DNA of 64,000 nucleotides from the NCBI RefSeq assembly GCF_900119365.1, contig NZ_FPJO01000003.1, positions 310,001 to 374,000 of the forward strand, read 5' to 3'. Made by a program: the position numbers and the translations under genes. Shown piece after piece: positions 50,817 to 61,563 of the stretch (the first letter of the stretch is position 1; every line of letters starts with the position of its first letter). The DNA comes from Streptomyces atratus (GTDB lineage Bacteria; Actinomycetota; Actinomycetes; Streptomycetales; Streptomycetaceae). The notes beneath the pieces were generated by a model. It was not told the DNA's origin. It ran no database searches and saw only the letters and a list, made by a program, of their open reading frames with translations.

Positions 50817-51439
50817 TCGCCTTCGTCAGCGGCCCCGTGGCCGCACTCGCCCCGACCACGGCCGTGATCGAGGTCGGCGGCATCGGCATGGCCGTCCAGT
50901 GCACGCCGAACACCCTCGCCGGCCTCCGGATCGGCCAGGAGGCCAGGCTCGCCACCTCCCTCGTCGTACGGGAGGACTCGCTCACCCTCTACGGCTTCGC
51001 CGACGACGACGAGCGGCAGGTCTTCGAGCTGCTCCAGACCGCCAGCGGGGTCGGGCCCCGGCTCGCCCAGGCCATGCTCGCCACCCACAGTCCCGACGCC
51101 CTGCGCACCGCGGTCGCCACCGGCGACGAGAAGGCGCTCACCGCCGTCTCCGGCATCGGCAAGAAGGGCGCGCAGAAACTCCTCCTCGAACTGAAGGACA
51201 GACTCGGCGAGCCCGTCGGCGCCCACGTCGGCCGGCAGGGCATCGGCACCGCCGTCACCTCCTCCTGGCGCGATCAGCTCCAGGCCGCCCTGATCGGCCT
51301 CGGCTACGCCACCCGAGAGGCCGACGAGGCGGTCACCGCCGTCGCCCCCCAGGCCGAGGCGGCCATCGCCGAGGGCGGGCAGGCGCCCGTGCCGCAGCTG
51401 CTGCGTGCCGCACTGCAGACCCTCAACCGCGCGCGCTGA
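50813..51439 (+). CDS. ruvA: Holliday junction DNA helicase subunit RuvA
   Basis: A 208-residue junction-recognition protein. The N-terminal OB fold starts [21 protein letters not shown]; two helix-hairpin-helix motifs follow ([19 protein letters not shown] and [19 protein letters not shown]); the C-terminal domain III that contacts RuvB is after a flexible linker ([18 protein letters not shown]). It holds the junction square-planar. It overlaps ruvC by four bases. Confidence 0.97.
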   Translation: MIAFVSGPVAALAPTTAVIEVGGIGMAVQCTPNTLAGLRIGQEARLATSLVVREDSLTLYGFADDDERQVFELLQTASGVGPRLAQAMLATHSPDALRTAVATGDEKALTAVSGIGKKGAQKLLLELKDRLGEPVGAHVGRQGIGTAVTSSWRDQLQAALIGLGYATREADEAVTAVAPQAEAAIAEGGQAPVPQLLRAALQTLNRAR

Positions 51440-51522
51440 CCGGAGCGCGACACCCCGGGGAACACCCCGACGCCGGGCCGGGCACCGCACGGCACCGAAA
51501 CACCCGAGGCGGGACAGACTGA

Positions 51523-52596
51523 ATGAACTGGGACGAGACCGGACCCGACACCGACGAGCGGCCCGACGAGCGCCTCGTCCAGGCCGACGCGGACGGCGAG
51601 GACACCGCGGTCGAGGCGGCGCTGCGGCCGAAGGACCTCGATGAATTCGTCGGCCAGGAGAAGGTGCGCGAACAGCTCGACCTGGTCCTCAAGGCGGCCC
51701 GGGCCCGCGGCGCCACCGCCGACCACGTCCTGCTCTCCGGCGCCCCCGGCCTCGGCAAGACCACCCTCTCCATGATCATCGCGGCCGAGATGGGCGCGCC
51801 GATCCGGATCACCTCCGGCCCCGCCATCCAGCACGCGGGTGATCTCGCCGCGATCCTCTCCTCCCTCCAGGAGGGTGAGGTCCTCTTCCTCGACGAGATC
51901 CACCGCATGTCGCGGCCGGCCGAGGAGATGCTCTACATGGCGATGGAGGACTTCCGGGTCGACGTCATCGTCGGCAAGGGCCCCGGCGCCACCGCCATCC
52001 CGCTGGAACTGCCGCCCTTCACCCTGGTCGGCGCCACCACCAGGGCCGGACTGCTGCCGCCGCCGCTGCGCGACCGCTTCGGCTTCACCGGCCACATGGA
52101 GTTCTACGCACCCGCCGAGCTGGAGCGTGTCGTCCACCGCTCCGCCCGCCTCCTCGACGTGGAGATAGACGTGGAAGGCGCCGCCGAGATCGCCGGCCGT
52201 TCCCGCGGTACCCCGCGCATCGCCAACCGGCTGCTGCGCCGCGTCCGGGACTACGCCCAGGTCAAGGCCGACGGACGGATCGACCGCCCGGTCGCCGCCG
52301 CGGCCCTCGGGGTCTACGAGGTCGACGCCCGCGGCCTCGACCGGCTCGACCGCGCGGTGCTCGGCGCCCTGCTGAAGCTCTTCGGCGGCGGGCCCGTCGG
52401 GCTGTCCACCCTCGCGGTCGCCGTGGGGGAGGAGCGCGAAACCGTCGAGGAGGTCGCGGAGCCCTTCCTGGTCCGGGAAGGGCTGCTGGCCAGGACACCG
52501 CGGGGCCGGGTCGCGACGCCCGCGGCCTGGGCCCACCTGGGTCTCGTGCCTCCGCAGCAAGGCGGAAAGGGACAACAGGGCCTGTTCGGGGCGTGA
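51523..52596 (+). CDS. ruvB: Holliday junction branch migration helicase RuvB
   Basis: A 357-residue AAA+ motor. Walker A is GAPGLGKTT (73-81); Walker B is LFLDEIHRM; the family insert ([17 protein letters not shown]) that contacts RuvA is present; the C-terminal winged helix is [11 protein letters not shown]-like ([18 protein letters not shown]). It forms hexameric rings that pump DNA through the junction. The N-terminus carries ~35 extra acidic residues before the [10 protein letters not shown] motif. It is 83 bases after ruvA. Confidence 0.97.
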   Translation: MNWDETGPDTDERPDERLVQADADGEDTAVEAALRPKDLDEFVGQEKVREQLDLVLKAARARGATADHVLLSGAPGLGKTTLSMIIAAEMGAPIRITSGPAIQHAGDLAAILSSLQEGEVLFLDEIHRMSRPAEEMLYMAMEDFRVDVIVGKGPGATAIPLELPPFTLVGATTRAGLLPPPLRDRFGFTGHMEFYAPAELERVVHRSARLLDVEIDVEGAAEIAGRSRGTPRIANRLLRRVRDYAQVKADGRIDRPVAAAALGVYEVDARGLDRLDRAVLGALLKLFGGGPVGLSTLAVAVGEERETVEEVAEPFLVREGLLARTPRGRVATPAAWAHLGLVPPQQGGKGQQGLFGA

Positions 52597-52667
52597 TGTG
52601 TCACAGGTTGACCGGAGCAGGAACCACACGGCGGCTTTGGGCGTTGTTCCATCGATGCGGACTCGCT

Positions 52668-52673
52668 TAGACT
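52668..52673 (+). promoter_or_regulatory. -10 box upstream of yajC
   Basis: TAGACT suggests a transcription start near 52680 and a ~80-nt leader before the yajC GTG, so the sec genes can be expressed separately from ruvCAB. Confidence 0.4.
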
Positions 52674-52761
52674 CCGCCGATGCCGCCCTTACAGGTCGGT
52701 GTACCCACCCCCGTAGATACAGGCCGCCTTCCAGTGCGGTCGTGCGAAGGAAACTCGTCCC

Positions 52762-53235
52762 GTGAATCCCGTGACCCTCCTCCCCTTCATCGTGCTCATC
52801 GGGGCCATGTTCCTGATGACGCGGTCCGCCAAGAAGAAGCAGGCGGCCGCCGCCCAGATGCGCAACGAGATGCAGCCCGGCACCGGCGTCCGGACGATCG
52901 GGGGCATGTACGCCACCGTCAAGGAGCTGCACGACGACACGGTTCTCCTTGAGATCGCGCCCGGCGTCCACGCCGTCTACGCCAAGAACGCCATCGGCGC
53001 CGTCCTCGACGACGCGGAGTACAACCGCATCGTCCACGGCGACGACGAGAGCGACCTCGACGGCACGGTCGTTCCCGACGACGCCTCCTCGCTGACCGAG
53101 GCCGGCACCGACGAGGACGACGCGGACGACGCCCGGATCGATCTGGGCAAGAAGGCCGACGAGGCCGAGCCGAAGGACGCCGAGTCCGGCAAGAAGTCCG
53201 AGGGCAAGGACGACGGCGAGGCCGACGCGAAGTAA
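52762..53235 (+). CDS. yajC: preprotein translocase subunit YajC
   Basis: A 157-residue protein: one membrane helix (TLLPFIVLIGAMFLMTRS), then the conserved cytoplasmic domain (KKKQAAAAQMRNEMQPGTGV; GGMYATVKELHDDTVLLEIAPG). The tail beyond residue ~95 is highly acidic (DDASSLTEAGTDEDDADDAR) and specific to actinobacteria. YajC joins SecD and SecF in the accessory translocase complex. The GTG at 52762 has AAGGAA about 11 bases upstream. A hairpin separates it from secD. Confidence 0.93.
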   Translation: MNPVTLLPFIVLIGAMFLMTRSAKKKQAAAAQMRNEMQPGTGVRTIGGMYATVKELHDDTVLLEIAPGVHAVYAKNAIGAVLDDAEYNRIVHGDDESDLDGTVVPDDASSLTEAGTDEDDADDARIDLGKKADEAEPKDAESGKKSEGKDDGEADAK

Positions 53236-53242
53236 GCCACGC

Positions 53243-53284
53243 CCGGGGAATGCCGTGAGACCATCGGCGTCCGGCGTTCCCCGG
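53243..53284 (+). terminator. hairpin between yajC and secD
   Basis: CCGGGGAATGCCG (53243-53255) pairs with CGGCGTTCCCCGG (53272-53284) with one G-U. A TACACT box at about 53318-53323 follows, consistent with a separate secD promoter. Confidence 0.6.
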
Positions 53285-53381
53285 CCCGTGCGATCTTCTG
53301 CGGGGGCGGGTCCCCACTACACTTCGTGGCCGCTCGGGCGCGTACCCGGCGCGGGGCGGTTGGACAGGGAGAAACGAGAAG

Positions 53382-55118
53382 GTGGCAGCACCGAAGAAGA
53401 GGCGAGCGCCGGCCGGCGGTCAGGGCAGGCCGGGGCGTTCCCTGGCCCTGATCCTGATCGCCGTGGTCGCGCTCACCGGCGGGATGTTCCTGGCCGATCA
53501 GCCGACCCCACGGCTGGGCATCGACCTGGCGGGCGGCACGTCCATCACGCTTGAGGCGAAGAGCGAGCCGGGCCAGGAATCGGCGATCAACAAGACCAAC
53601 ATGGACACGGCGGTCCAGATCATGGAACGCCGTGTCAATGGTCTTGGTGTCTCCGAGGCCGAGGTCCAGACGCAGGGCAAGAGCAACATCATCGTCAACA
53701 TCCCCAAGGGCACGAACTCCGCCCAGGCCCGGGAGCAGGTCGGTACCACGGCCAAGCTCTACTTCCGGCCGGTGCTGACCGTCGCCCAGGGCACGCCAAC
53801 CCCGATGCCCAGCGCCTCGTCGTCCGGCAAGTCCACCCCGTCCGGCAGCCCGAGCGCCCCCACCGCCGACAAGGGGAAGTCGTCGGCGACGCCGAGTGCG
53901 AGCGCCACCACCCAGGGCCGCGCGGTCACCGGCGCACTCAAGGCCGACTCCACGCCCACGCCGAAGGCGAGCACCACGCCCAAGGCGGACGGCACGCCGT
54001 CTGCGTCCGCCGCCGACGAAGCCGCCGCGGCCAAGCTGCAGAAGCAGTTCGCGGCGCTCGACTGCTCCAGCAAGGCGTCCCGGTCCAAGGCCGCCCTGGG
54101 TGCCAAGCCGACCGACACGGTCGTCGCGTGCAGCTCCGAGGGCGACGCGAAGTACGTCCTCGGCCCGGCCCAGGTGTCCGGCACGGACGTGGACAGCGCC
54201 AAGGCGGCGATCGACCAGAACGGTCAGTGGATCGTTCAGATGGAGTTCACCAAGGGCGGCGCCAAGAAGTTCCAGAAGATTACGGGCCAGCTCGCCCAGC
54301 AGCAGTCGCCGCAGAACCAGTTCGCCATCGCGCTCGACGGTGAAGTCGTCTCGGCGCCCTACGTGCGCGCGGCACTGAGCGCCAACGCCGAGATCTCCGG
54401 CAGCTTCACCCAGCAGTCCGCCGACGACCTGGCCAACGTGCTTTCCTACGGTGCGCTCCCGCTCTCGTTCAAGGAGCAGAGCGTCACCACCGTCACTGCC
54501 GCACTCGGCGGCGAGCAGCTCCAGGCGGGTCTGATCGCCGGTGCCATCGGTCTGGCCCTGGTGGTCATCTACCTGGTGGCCTACTACCGGGGACTCGCGT
54601 TCATCGCGCTCCTGAGCCTCCTGGTCTCCGGCATCCTGACCTACACGATCATGTCGCTGCTCGGCCCGGCCATCGGCTTCGCGCTGAACCTCCCGGCGGT
54701 CTGCGGCGCCATCGTGGCCATCGGTATCACCGCGGACTCCTTCATCGTGTACTTCGAACGGGTCCGCGACGAGATCCGCGAGGGCCGCACGCTCCGCCCG
54801 GCCGTCGAGCGGGCGTGGCCGCGCGCCCGGCGCACCATCCTGGTCTCCGACTTCGTGTCGTTCCTCGCCGCGGCGGTGCTCTTCGTGGTCACCGTCGGCA
54901 AGGTCCAGGGCTTCGCCTTCACGCTGGGTCTCACCACCCTGCTCGACGTGGTCGTGGTGTTCCTCTTCACCAAGCCCGTCATGACGCTGATGGCCCGTAC
55001 GAAGTTCTTCGCCGGCGGTCACCCGTGGTCCGGCCTGGACCCGAAGCGGCTCGGCGCCAAGCCGCCGCTGCGCCGCTCGCGTCGTGTCAACGCCCCCACT
55101 GACCCGAAGGAGGCGTGA
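53382..55118 (+). CDS. secD: protein translocase subunit SecD
   Basis: A 578-residue membrane protein. TM1 (SLALILIAVVALTGGMFLA) precedes a large periplasmic P1 domain (GIDLAGGTSITLEA is the SecD signature), and five helices fill the C-terminal part (LIAGAIGLALVVIYLVAYYR; GITADSFIVYFERVRDEIREG is the conserved loop). P1 is interrupted by a ~90-residue Ser/Thr/Pro/Ala/Lys-rich segment (about residues 135-220). With SecF it uses the proton gradient to pull proteins out of the Sec channel. The GTG at 53382 is used. The stop lies one base before the secF start. Confidence 0.96.
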   Translation: MAAPKKRRAPAGGQGRPGRSLALILIAVVALTGGMFLADQPTPRLGIDLAGGTSITLEAKSEPGQESAINKTNMDTAVQIMERRVNGLGVSEAEVQTQGKSNIIVNIPKGTNSAQAREQVGTTAKLYFRPVLTVAQGTPTPMPSASSSGKSTPSGSPSAPTADKGKSSATPSASATTQGRAVTGALKADSTPTPKASTTPKADGTPSASAADEAAAAKLQKQFAALDCSSKASRSKAALGAKPTDTVVACSSEGDAKYVLGPAQVSGTDVDSAKAAIDQNGQWIVQMEFTKGGAKKFQKITGQLAQQQSPQNQFAIALDGEVVSAPYVRAALSANAEISGSFTQQSADDLANVLSYGALPLSFKEQSVTTVTAALGGEQLQAGLIAGAIGLALVVIYLVAYYRGLAFIALLSLLVSGILTYTIMSLLGPAIGFALNLPAVCGAIVAIGITADSFIVYFERVRDEIREGRTLRPAVERAWPRARRTILVSDFVSFLAAAVLFVVTVGKVQGFAFTLGLTTLLDVVVVFLFTKPVMTLMARTKFFAGGHPWSGLDPKRLGAKPPLRRSRRVNAPTDPKEA

Positions 55119-55119
55119 G

Positions 55120-56223
55120 ATGTCGCGACTCGGCACTCTCGGCGCCCGTCTCTACCGAGGCGAGGTCGGCTACGACTTCATCGGCAAGCGCAAGATCTGG
55201 TACGGGATCTCGATCCTGATCACCATCACGGCCATCGTCGGCCTGGCGGTCAGCGGCCTGAACATGGGCATCGAGTTCAAGGGCGGCGCCGTCTTCACCA
55301 CCCCGAAGACCAGCGTCACCGTCGCCGAGGCGGAGGACCTGGCCACGGAGGCATCCGGCCACCAGGCGATCGTCCAGAAGCTCGGCAACGGCGGTCTGCG
55401 CATCCAGATCACCGAGGTCGACACCGCGAAGTCCGACGAGATCAAGAACAAGCTCTCCAAGGACCTCGACGTCCCGGCGGAGAAGATCGCCGCCGACCTG
55501 GTCGGCCCCAGCTGGGGTGAGCAGATCGCCAACAAGGCCTGGACCGGCCTCGGCGTCTTCATGGTCCTCGTGGTGATCTACCTGGCCATCGCCTTCGAGT
55601 GGCGCATGGCCATCGCGGCCCTGGTCGCGCTGATCCACGACATCACCATCACGGTCGGCATCTACGCCCTGGTCGGCTTCGAAGTCACCCCGGGCACCGT
55701 GATCGGTCTGCTGACCATCCTCGGCTACTCCCTCTACGACACGGTCGTCGTCTTCGACAGCCTCAGGGAGAGCACACAGGACATCACCAAGCAGACCCGC
55801 TGGACGTACAGCGAGATCGCCAACCGCTCGATCAACGGCACGCTGGTCCGTTCCATCAACACCACCGTCGTGGCCCTGCTCCCCGTCGCCGGTCTGCTCT
55901 TCATCGGCGGTGGCGTCCTCGGCGCCGGCATGCTGAACGACATCTCGCTGTCGCTGTTCGTCGGCCTCGCGGCCGGTGCGTACTCCTCGATCTTCATTGC
56001 CACCCCGCTCGTCGCCGACCTCAAGGAACGCGACCCGCAGATGAAGGCCCTGAAGAAGCGGGTCCTCGCCAAGCGCGCGGCAGCCGCCGCCAAGGGCGAG
56101 TCCGCCGAGGACGACCCGTCGGACGACGGCTTCCCGCAGGACGCCGCCCCCGCCGCCGCGGTCGTCGGCCAGCGCCAGCAGCCCCCCAGGGGTCATGGCC
56201 GGACCCCGGGGAAGCGTCGATGA
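55120..56223 (+). CDS. secF: protein translocase subunit SecF
   Basis: A 367-residue membrane partner of SecD: an N-terminal helix (WYGISILITITAIVGLAVSG), the GIEFKGGAVF motif of the P4 domain, and five C-terminal helices with GYSLYDTVVVFDSLRES, the conserved SecF loop. The last ~60 residues are a charged cytoplasmic tail. GAAGGAGG precedes the ATG by eight bases. Its stop overlaps the apt ATG (ATGA). Confidence 0.96.
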   Translation: MSRLGTLGARLYRGEVGYDFIGKRKIWYGISILITITAIVGLAVSGLNMGIEFKGGAVFTTPKTSVTVAEAEDLATEASGHQAIVQKLGNGGLRIQITEVDTAKSDEIKNKLSKDLDVPAEKIAADLVGPSWGEQIANKAWTGLGVFMVLVVIYLAIAFEWRMAIAALVALIHDITITVGIYALVGFEVTPGTVIGLLTILGYSLYDTVVVFDSLRESTQDITKQTRWTYSEIANRSINGTLVRSINTTVVALLPVAGLLFIGGGVLGAGMLNDISLSLFVGLAAGAYSSIFIATPLVADLKERDPQMKALKKRVLAKRAAAAAKGESAEDDPSDDGFPQDAAPAAAVVGQRQQPPRGHGRTPGKRR

Positions 56224-56771
56224 CCAGCACCACCGAGAGCACCCGCGAGCTCCTGCTCAGCCGGATCCGCGACATCCCGGACTACCCGAAGCCGGGTGTG
56301 CTGTTCAAGGACATCACCCCGCTGCTCGCGGACCCGGCGGCGTTCGCGGCCCTCACCGACACCCTCGCGGAGCTGTGCGTACGGCACGGCGCCACGAAGG
56401 TCGTCGGCCTGGAGGCGCGCGGCTTCATTCTGGCCGCCCCGGTCGCGGTCCGGGCCGGGCTCGGCTTCGTACCCGTCCGTAAGGCGGGCAAGCTGCCCGG
56501 AGCCACGCTCAGCCAGGCGTACGAGCTGGAGTACGGCACCGCCGAGATCGAGATCCACGCGGGGGACCTGTCCGCCGACGACCGGATCATGGTCATCGAC
56601 GACGTCCTCGCCACCGGCGGCACCGCCGAGGCCTCGCTGGAGCTGATCCGGCGGGCCGGTGCCGAGGTCGCGGGCGTCGCGGTCCTCATGGAGCTCGGCT
56701 TCCTGGACGGCCGTGCCCGGCTGGAACAGGGTCTGGCGGACGCTCCGCTGGAGGCGCTAATCCGCGTGTGA
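56220..56771 (+). CDS. apt: adenine phosphoribosyltransferase
   Basis: A 183-residue purine-salvage enzyme converting adenine and PRPP to AMP. It has the type I PRPP loop VMVIDDVLATGGTAEAS, the adenine-specific FKDITPLL hood motif and GLEARGFILAAPVA. The ATG overlaps the secF stop. It is the last gene of the secDF transcript and is followed by a hairpin. In mycobacteria and Streptomyces apt sits between secF and relA, as here. Confidence 0.97.
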   Translation: MTSTTESTRELLLSRIRDIPDYPKPGVLFKDITPLLADPAAFAALTDTLAELCVRHGATKVVGLEARGFILAAPVAVRAGLGFVPVRKAGKLPGATLSQAYELEYGTAEIEIHAGDLSADDRIMVIDDVLATGGTAEASLELIRRAGAEVAGVAVLMELGFLDGRARLEQGLADAPLEALIRV

Positions 56772-56783
56772 GTACCGCATGTA

Positions 56784-56822
56784 CGAATCGGGTGTCCAGG
56801 ATTTTTTTGGGCGCCCGATTCG
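56784..56822 (+). terminator. terminator of secDF-apt
   Basis: CGAATCGGGTGTCC (56784-56797) pairs with GGGCGCCCGATTCG (56809-56822) with two G-U pairs. Unusually, the T7 run is in the loop rather than after the stem. Confidence 0.7.
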
Positions 56823-56952
56823 CGTTTGCGCATCAGTATCACTATTGAGCTCGAGAGTGGCTCAAAAATCGATGACAGATTATGTGGCTACCTGATTGGA
56901 TCTTCCTGATGCCGCTGCTTGGCATCTCAACGGGAGGAACCATTTCAAGGGC

Positions 56953-57150
56953 ATGAAGATGGTCTACGCCTGGAAGGTCTTCAAGGGGGGCAGCATCTGT
57001 GTGAAGGCCAAGGGCTTCAATTCCAAGGGGAAGAAGACCTGGTACGACGCCGGCTGCGGGAAGAGCGGCAAGATAACGGTGCCGTGGGGCAACGTTGCCG
57101 CGAACAAGGAGATGAAGGTCAAGGGGGCAGCCCTCTTGCGGTGGAGCTGA
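56953..57150 (+). pseudogene. 5'-truncated gene for a small secreted protein
   Basis: A reading frame open from 56896 to 57150 encodes MVYAWKVFKGGSICVKAKGF and a C-terminus with CGKSGKITVPWGN, a pattern I associate with small secreted Streptomyces proteins of about 100-130 residues with a signal peptide and two Cys. Here a TGA at 56893 directly abuts the frame, so no signal peptide can be made. Possible starts are ATG 56953 or 56959, or TTG 56896. GGGAGGAAC lies near 56932. A translated cytoplasmic peptide is possible, but a remnant is more likely. Base composition around it is less G/C-rich than the neighbours. Confidence 0.5.
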
Positions 57151-57232
57151 GGCATCGCCCGACTCCGGTCGGGCCCACGTGCGGCGACCCGCGGTACTGA
57201 CGGGGCAGGATAGGAGGGGGCGGGGTCTCTCC

Positions 57233-57258
57233 GCCCTCACCGTCTGAGCTACGCGCCC
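57233..57258 (-). other. tRNA-like 5' fragment
   Basis: Read on the minus strand from 57258: GGGCGCG, TA, GCTC, a nine-base AGACGGTGA loop and GGGC, i.e. a 5' acceptor strand, U8-A9, and a D arm closable with one G-U pair. The anticodon and T arms are missing. It may be a tRNA relic at an integration site or a chance match. Confidence 0.35.
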
Positions 57259-57351
57259 CGAATGCGAGCACTTGATGGGCACTGCACGGCTGGGCGGGGC
57301 CGGTCCCCGGCCCAACGGCACACGAGGGCTATTGCCACACCCGCAGACAAA

Positions 57352-57385
57352 GGACGGGCACCCGGGAACAACCGGGTGCCCGTCC
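57352..57385 (+). terminator. hairpin upstream of relA
   Basis: A perfect 14-bp stem, GGACGGGCACCCGG (57352-57365) with its complement (57372-57385), loop GAACAA. It lies ~100 bases before the relA start, so it either ends an upstream transcript or sits in the relA leader. The rest of the 710-bp apt-relA gap holds the truncated gene and tRNA-like fragment described separately. Confidence 0.6.
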
Positions 57386-57481
57386 CGCGTTGTCAGGAGT
57401 CTCACGGTCCCCGGGCGAGGACCGGCCGCAGGGTCGATACGATGGCCTCTCCGGGTACCCGGATCCGCACGAGGAGCGCTC

Positions 57482-60061
<2,580 letters not shown>

Positions 60062-60073
60062 CACACATACGGA

Positions 60074-60109
60074 AAAGGGGCTCCCGTACCCATGTACGGG
60101 AGCCCCTTT
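60074..60109. terminator. bidirectional terminator after relA
   Basis: A perfect 16-bp stem, AAAGGGGCTCCCGTAC (60074-60089) with its complement (60094-60109), loop CCAT, lies between the convergent relA and DUF349 genes. Confidence 0.85.
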
Positions 60110-60134
60110 CCTTTGCGGTGCCTGCCTCAGGGCC

Positions 60135-61364
60135 TCAGCCGCCGAACTCCTCGAGCCCCTTCAGCGCCTGGTCCAGCAGCGCCTGCCGGCCCTCCAGCTC
60201 CTTGGCCAGCTTGTCGGCGCGGGCGTTGTTGCCCGAGGCGCGGGCCGTGTCGATCTGCGTACGCAGCTTGTCCACGGCCGCCTGGAGCTGACCGGTCAGA
60301 CCCGCGGCGCGTGCCCGCGCCTCGGGGTTCGTCCGCCGCCACTCCGACTCCTCGGCCTCCTGGAGCGCCCGCTCCACCGTGTGCATCCGCCCCTCGACCT
60401 TCGGGCGGGAGTCACGCGGTACGTGGCCGATGGCCTCCCAGCGCTCGTTGATGGCCCGGAACGCGGCTCTGGCCGCCTTCAGGTCCTTCACCGGCACCAG
60501 TCGCTCGGCCTCGACGGCGAGCTCCTCCTTGAGCTTGAGGTTCTCGCCCTGCTCCGCGTCCCGCTCCGCGAAGACCTCGCTGCGGGCGGCGAAGAAGACG
60601 TCCTGGGCACCGCGGAAGCGGTTCCACAGATCGTCCTCGGCCTCGCGCTGGGCGCGGCCCGCCGCCTTCCACTCCGTCATCAGGTCGCGGTAGCGGGCGG
60701 CCGTGGCCCCCCAGTCCGTGGAACCGGAGAGCGACTCCGCCTCGACGACCAGCTTCTCCTTGGCCTTGCGGGCCTCCTCGCGCTGGGCGTCCAACGATGC
60801 GAAGTGCGCCTTGCGGCGCTTGGAGAACGCCGAGCGGGCGTGCGAGAAGCGGTGCCACAGCTCGTCGTCGGACTTGCGGTCGAGCCGCGGCAGGCCCTTC
60901 CACGTGTCGACGAGCGCACGGAGCCGCTCGCCCGCGGAGCGCCACTGCTCGCTCTGCGCCAGCTCCTCGGCCTCGGCGACCAGGGCCTCCTTGGCGTGCT
61001 TCGCCTCGTCGGTCTGCTTCGCCTTCTGGGCCTTGCGCTCCTCGCGCCGCGAGTCGACCGTCGCGACGAGCGCGTCGAGCCGCTTGCGCAGCGCGTCGAG
61101 GTCACCGACGGCGTGATGCTCGTCCACCTGCAGACGCAGATGCTCGATGGCGGTCGTCGCGTCCTTCGCCGACAGGTCGGTGGTCTTCACCCGCCGTTCG
61201 AGGAGGCCGATCTCGACCACAATGCCCTCGTACTTGCGCTCGAAGTAGGCCAGAGCCTCCTCGGGGGAACCCGCCTGCCACGATCCGACGACCTGCTCGC
61301 CGTCGGCTGTCCGCACGTACACGGTGCCGGTCTCATCGACACGGCCCCACGGGTCGCTGCTCAC
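60135..61364 (-). CDS. DUF349 domain-containing protein
   Basis: A 409-residue, highly helical protein with about four DUF349 repeats of ~70 residues (recognisable by ...W..a.R...L...WK..., e.g. QWRSAGERLRALVDTWKGLP, DWGATAARYRDLMTEWKAAG, DLKAARAAFRAINERWEAIG). It is rich in Lys/Glu/Ala and should form an extended alpha-helical coil. DUF349 proteins have no established enzymatic function. The GTG at 61364 has GGAGGAGG upstream. A TAGATT box on the minus strand (61457-61462) could be its promoter. Confidence 0.88.
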   Translation of the reverse strand: MSSDPWGRVDETGTVYVRTADGEQVVGSWQAGSPEEALAYFERKYEGIVVEIGLLERRVKTTDLSAKDATTAIEHLRLQVDEHHAVGDLDALRKRLDALVATVDSRREERKAQKAKQTDEAKHAKEALVAEAEELAQSEQWRSAGERLRALVDTWKGLPRLDRKSDDELWHRFSHARSAFSKRRKAHFASLDAQREEARKAKEKLVVEAESLSGSTDWGATAARYRDLMTEWKAAGRAQREAEDDLWNRFRGAQDVFFAARSEVFAERDAEQGENLKLKEELAVEAERLVPVKDLKAARAAFRAINERWEAIGHVPRDSRPKVEGRMHTVERALQEAEESEWRRTNPEARARAAGLTGQLQAAVDKLRTQIDTARASGNNARADKLAKELEGRQALLDQALKGLEEFGG

Positions 61365-61503
61365 AGCGCCTCCTCCACCTGATGCCCGCGAGAGGGTTCG
61401 CCCCCCTGGCATCGTCCACAGTTTCCTGGGGCGGGCAGCGCCCGCCCTGCACAACGCCAATCTAGGCGACCGGCCGCCCGGCTGTCCGCACTCAGCGCCG
61501 CCG

Positions 61504-61549
61504 AAAAAAATCCGGCCCGCGCCCGTCGTCACCGGACGGCCCGGTCCGG
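61504..61549 (-). terminator. terminator of the cyclophilin gene
   Basis: On the minus strand CCGGAC/GTCCGG (61532-61549) forms a stem, followed by more G/C-rich sequence and a run of seven T (complement of 61504-61510). A T-run is uncommon in Streptomyces terminators. Confidence 0.6.
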
Positions 61550-61563
61550 CCGCCCCGAGCCGG

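Noticed and set aside
52680-52952. 90-codon ORF beginning seven bases after a TAGACT box
   Set aside because: Most of it overlaps yajC in another frame and has shadow-like Arg/His/Pro composition; the box more likely drives yajC.
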